A stretch of 5,556 nucleotides of DNA from the NCBI GenBank assembly GCA_947457025.1, contig CANGUI010000151.1, positions 1-5,556 on the forward strand, in the 5' to 3' direction. The translations under genes were made by a program, and so were the position numbers. This document shows positions 4,804 to 5,556 of this stretch, piece by piece (position 1 is the first letter of the stretch; the number at the start of each line of letters is the position of its first letter). The DNA is from Flammeovirgaceae bacterium. Its GTDB lineage: Bacteria > Bacteroidota > Bacteroidia > Cytophagales > Cyclobacteriaceae. Under the pieces are notes generated by a model, which worked only from the letters and a program-made list of their open reading frames with translations, was not told the origin of the DNA and ran no database searches.

Positions 4804-5556
4804 TTAAAAAGTTAAAAATTCTTCAGGGTTAAGCGAGTTTCCATTGTACCACAACTCAAAATGCAGGTGGGGGCCGCTGGTCATTTCGCCACTGTTGCCC
4901 ACGATCGCAATGATCTCGCCGGCATTGATAAAATTACCAACTTTTTTTAATAATTCAGCATTGTGCTTGTAGACGGATATCAGATTACCGGCGTGTTGAA
5001 CCGCCATAACATAGCCCGCGTCCTGCGTCCAGGAAGCTAATACCACGGTGCCATCGGCGATGCACTTCACCGGCTCATTGCTTTTAGCCACGATGTCAAC
5101 GCCATAGTGGCCCTTTTTGATTTCATATCTGTCGGATACCAGCCCGTTGAGCGGGGTGAAGAAAAACGTTTTTTGCAATTCGTTATAGCGGGTCTGGGTA
5201 AACGTAACGTTGTTGAGATCGGATTGCTCAAACTCGCGGCGGAAGGCCGAATCCTGACCAGTCGGGTTGAGCCGCCCGACCTTCAGCGGTTTTGCACCAT
5301 TGGAGAGCACTTGGGCATCTTCCAAAAGTCCGGCGGTTGTATCACCACTCAGGATGCGTTGAAAATTCCGGATGAACAAATCTTTGCGCTCCACCTCAAG
5401 CGCGAGAGAATCCATACGGGTAGCCAGCTGATACAACTGCTGGTTAGCTTCGCGTTGGGCGTGGCGAGGATCAAACCAGCGGGCCAAGAGCGACTGGGCA
5501 AGCAGCAGGCTTAGTGCGAATACCACCACAAAAACAAGCCCGGCCAAGACAAACAA
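4804..5556 (-). CDS. Membrane-anchored M23 family metallopeptidase (start outside window)
   Basis: A LytM-type zinc endopeptidase, expected to cut peptidoglycan cross-bridges in the periplasm. The 250 visible residues run to the window edge; the first visible codon is a TTG inside the membrane helix, so the true start and a short cytoplasmic tail lie beyond 5556. Counting from that edge: membrane helix about 2-20; a probable coiled coil 31-70; a linker; then the peptidase domain from about 130. The metal and catalytic residues are all present: H150 and D154 (HYGVD), H198 (VYKH), and H230 and H232 (GPHLHFELW). It therefore looks active rather than a degenerate regulator. It ends with an ordinary TAA 11 bases before the bactofilin gene, a likely partner. 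Confidence 0.93.
   Translation of the reverse strand: MFVLAGLVFVVVFALSLLLAQSLLARWFDPRHAQREANQQLYQLATRMDSLALEVERKDLFIRNFQRILSGDTTAGLLEDAQVLSNGAKPLKVGRLNPTGQDSAFRREFEQSDLNNVTFTQTRYNELQKTFFFTPLNGLVSDRYEIKKGHYGVDIVAKSNEPVKCIADGTVVLASWTQDAGYVMAVQHAGNLISVYKHNAELLKKVGNFINAGEIIAIVGNSGEMTSGPHLHFELWYNGNSLNPEEFLTF

Noticed and set aside
5107..5514. 135-codon plus-strand frame opposite the M23 peptidase gene
   Set aside because: Lies wholly over a gene with a complete catalytic motif set; no recognisable domain or start signal.

Overview
The window comes from a Bacteroidota chromosome, probably of the Cytophagales type. The evidence is an F-type ATP synthase cluster in the order atpB-atpE-atpF-atpH-atpA, a long AtpB carrying a signal-peptide-like start and a periplasmic extension, a bactofilin and an AtpZ gene just upstream, almost no Shine-Dalgarno sequences, and a TAnnTTTG-type promoter box before atpB. 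The lineage is inferred from these traits, not from a search. All confident genes lie on the minus strand, so transcription runs from high to low coordinates.

Right part (about 5556 to 3914): a compact four-gene run. It encodes a membrane-anchored M23 peptidase (its start lies outside the window), a bactofilin, an AtpZ-type two-helix protein whose start lies inside the bactofilin gene, and an 89-residue AtpI-like membrane protein joined to atpZ by a TGATG stop-start overlap. The first two suggest local peptidoglycan remodelling scaffolded by a cytoskeletal polymer. The last two are ATP synthase accessory proteins. The layout suggests co-transcription.

Middle (3913 to 2739): a break in the cluster. 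A 345-base stretch without a confident gene (it holds one possible 46-codon plus-strand ORF) is followed by a predicted outer-membrane beta-barrel protein of unknown role. A short AT-rich gap with a good candidate promoter then leads into atpB.

Left part (2738 to 1): atpB (a), atpE (c), atpF (b), atpH (delta) and the first 77 codons of atpA (alpha). The Fo membrane sector and the peripheral stalk are complete. Of F1, only delta and the start of alpha are visible. The c subunit has the proton-type site, and the a subunit has its essential Arg. A strong, nearly symmetric terminator-like hairpin lies between atpE and atpF, inside the operon, and a weaker hairpin lies between atpB and atpE. Together they could raise c-subunit output relative to the downstream genes.

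I saw no tRNA, rRNA, CRISPR array, insertion sequence or clear new defence or mobile system. The unusual points are the internal terminator, the altered residues after the essential Arg in AtpB, the split of the cluster by an unrelated envelope gene, and the bactofilin/atpZ overlap.
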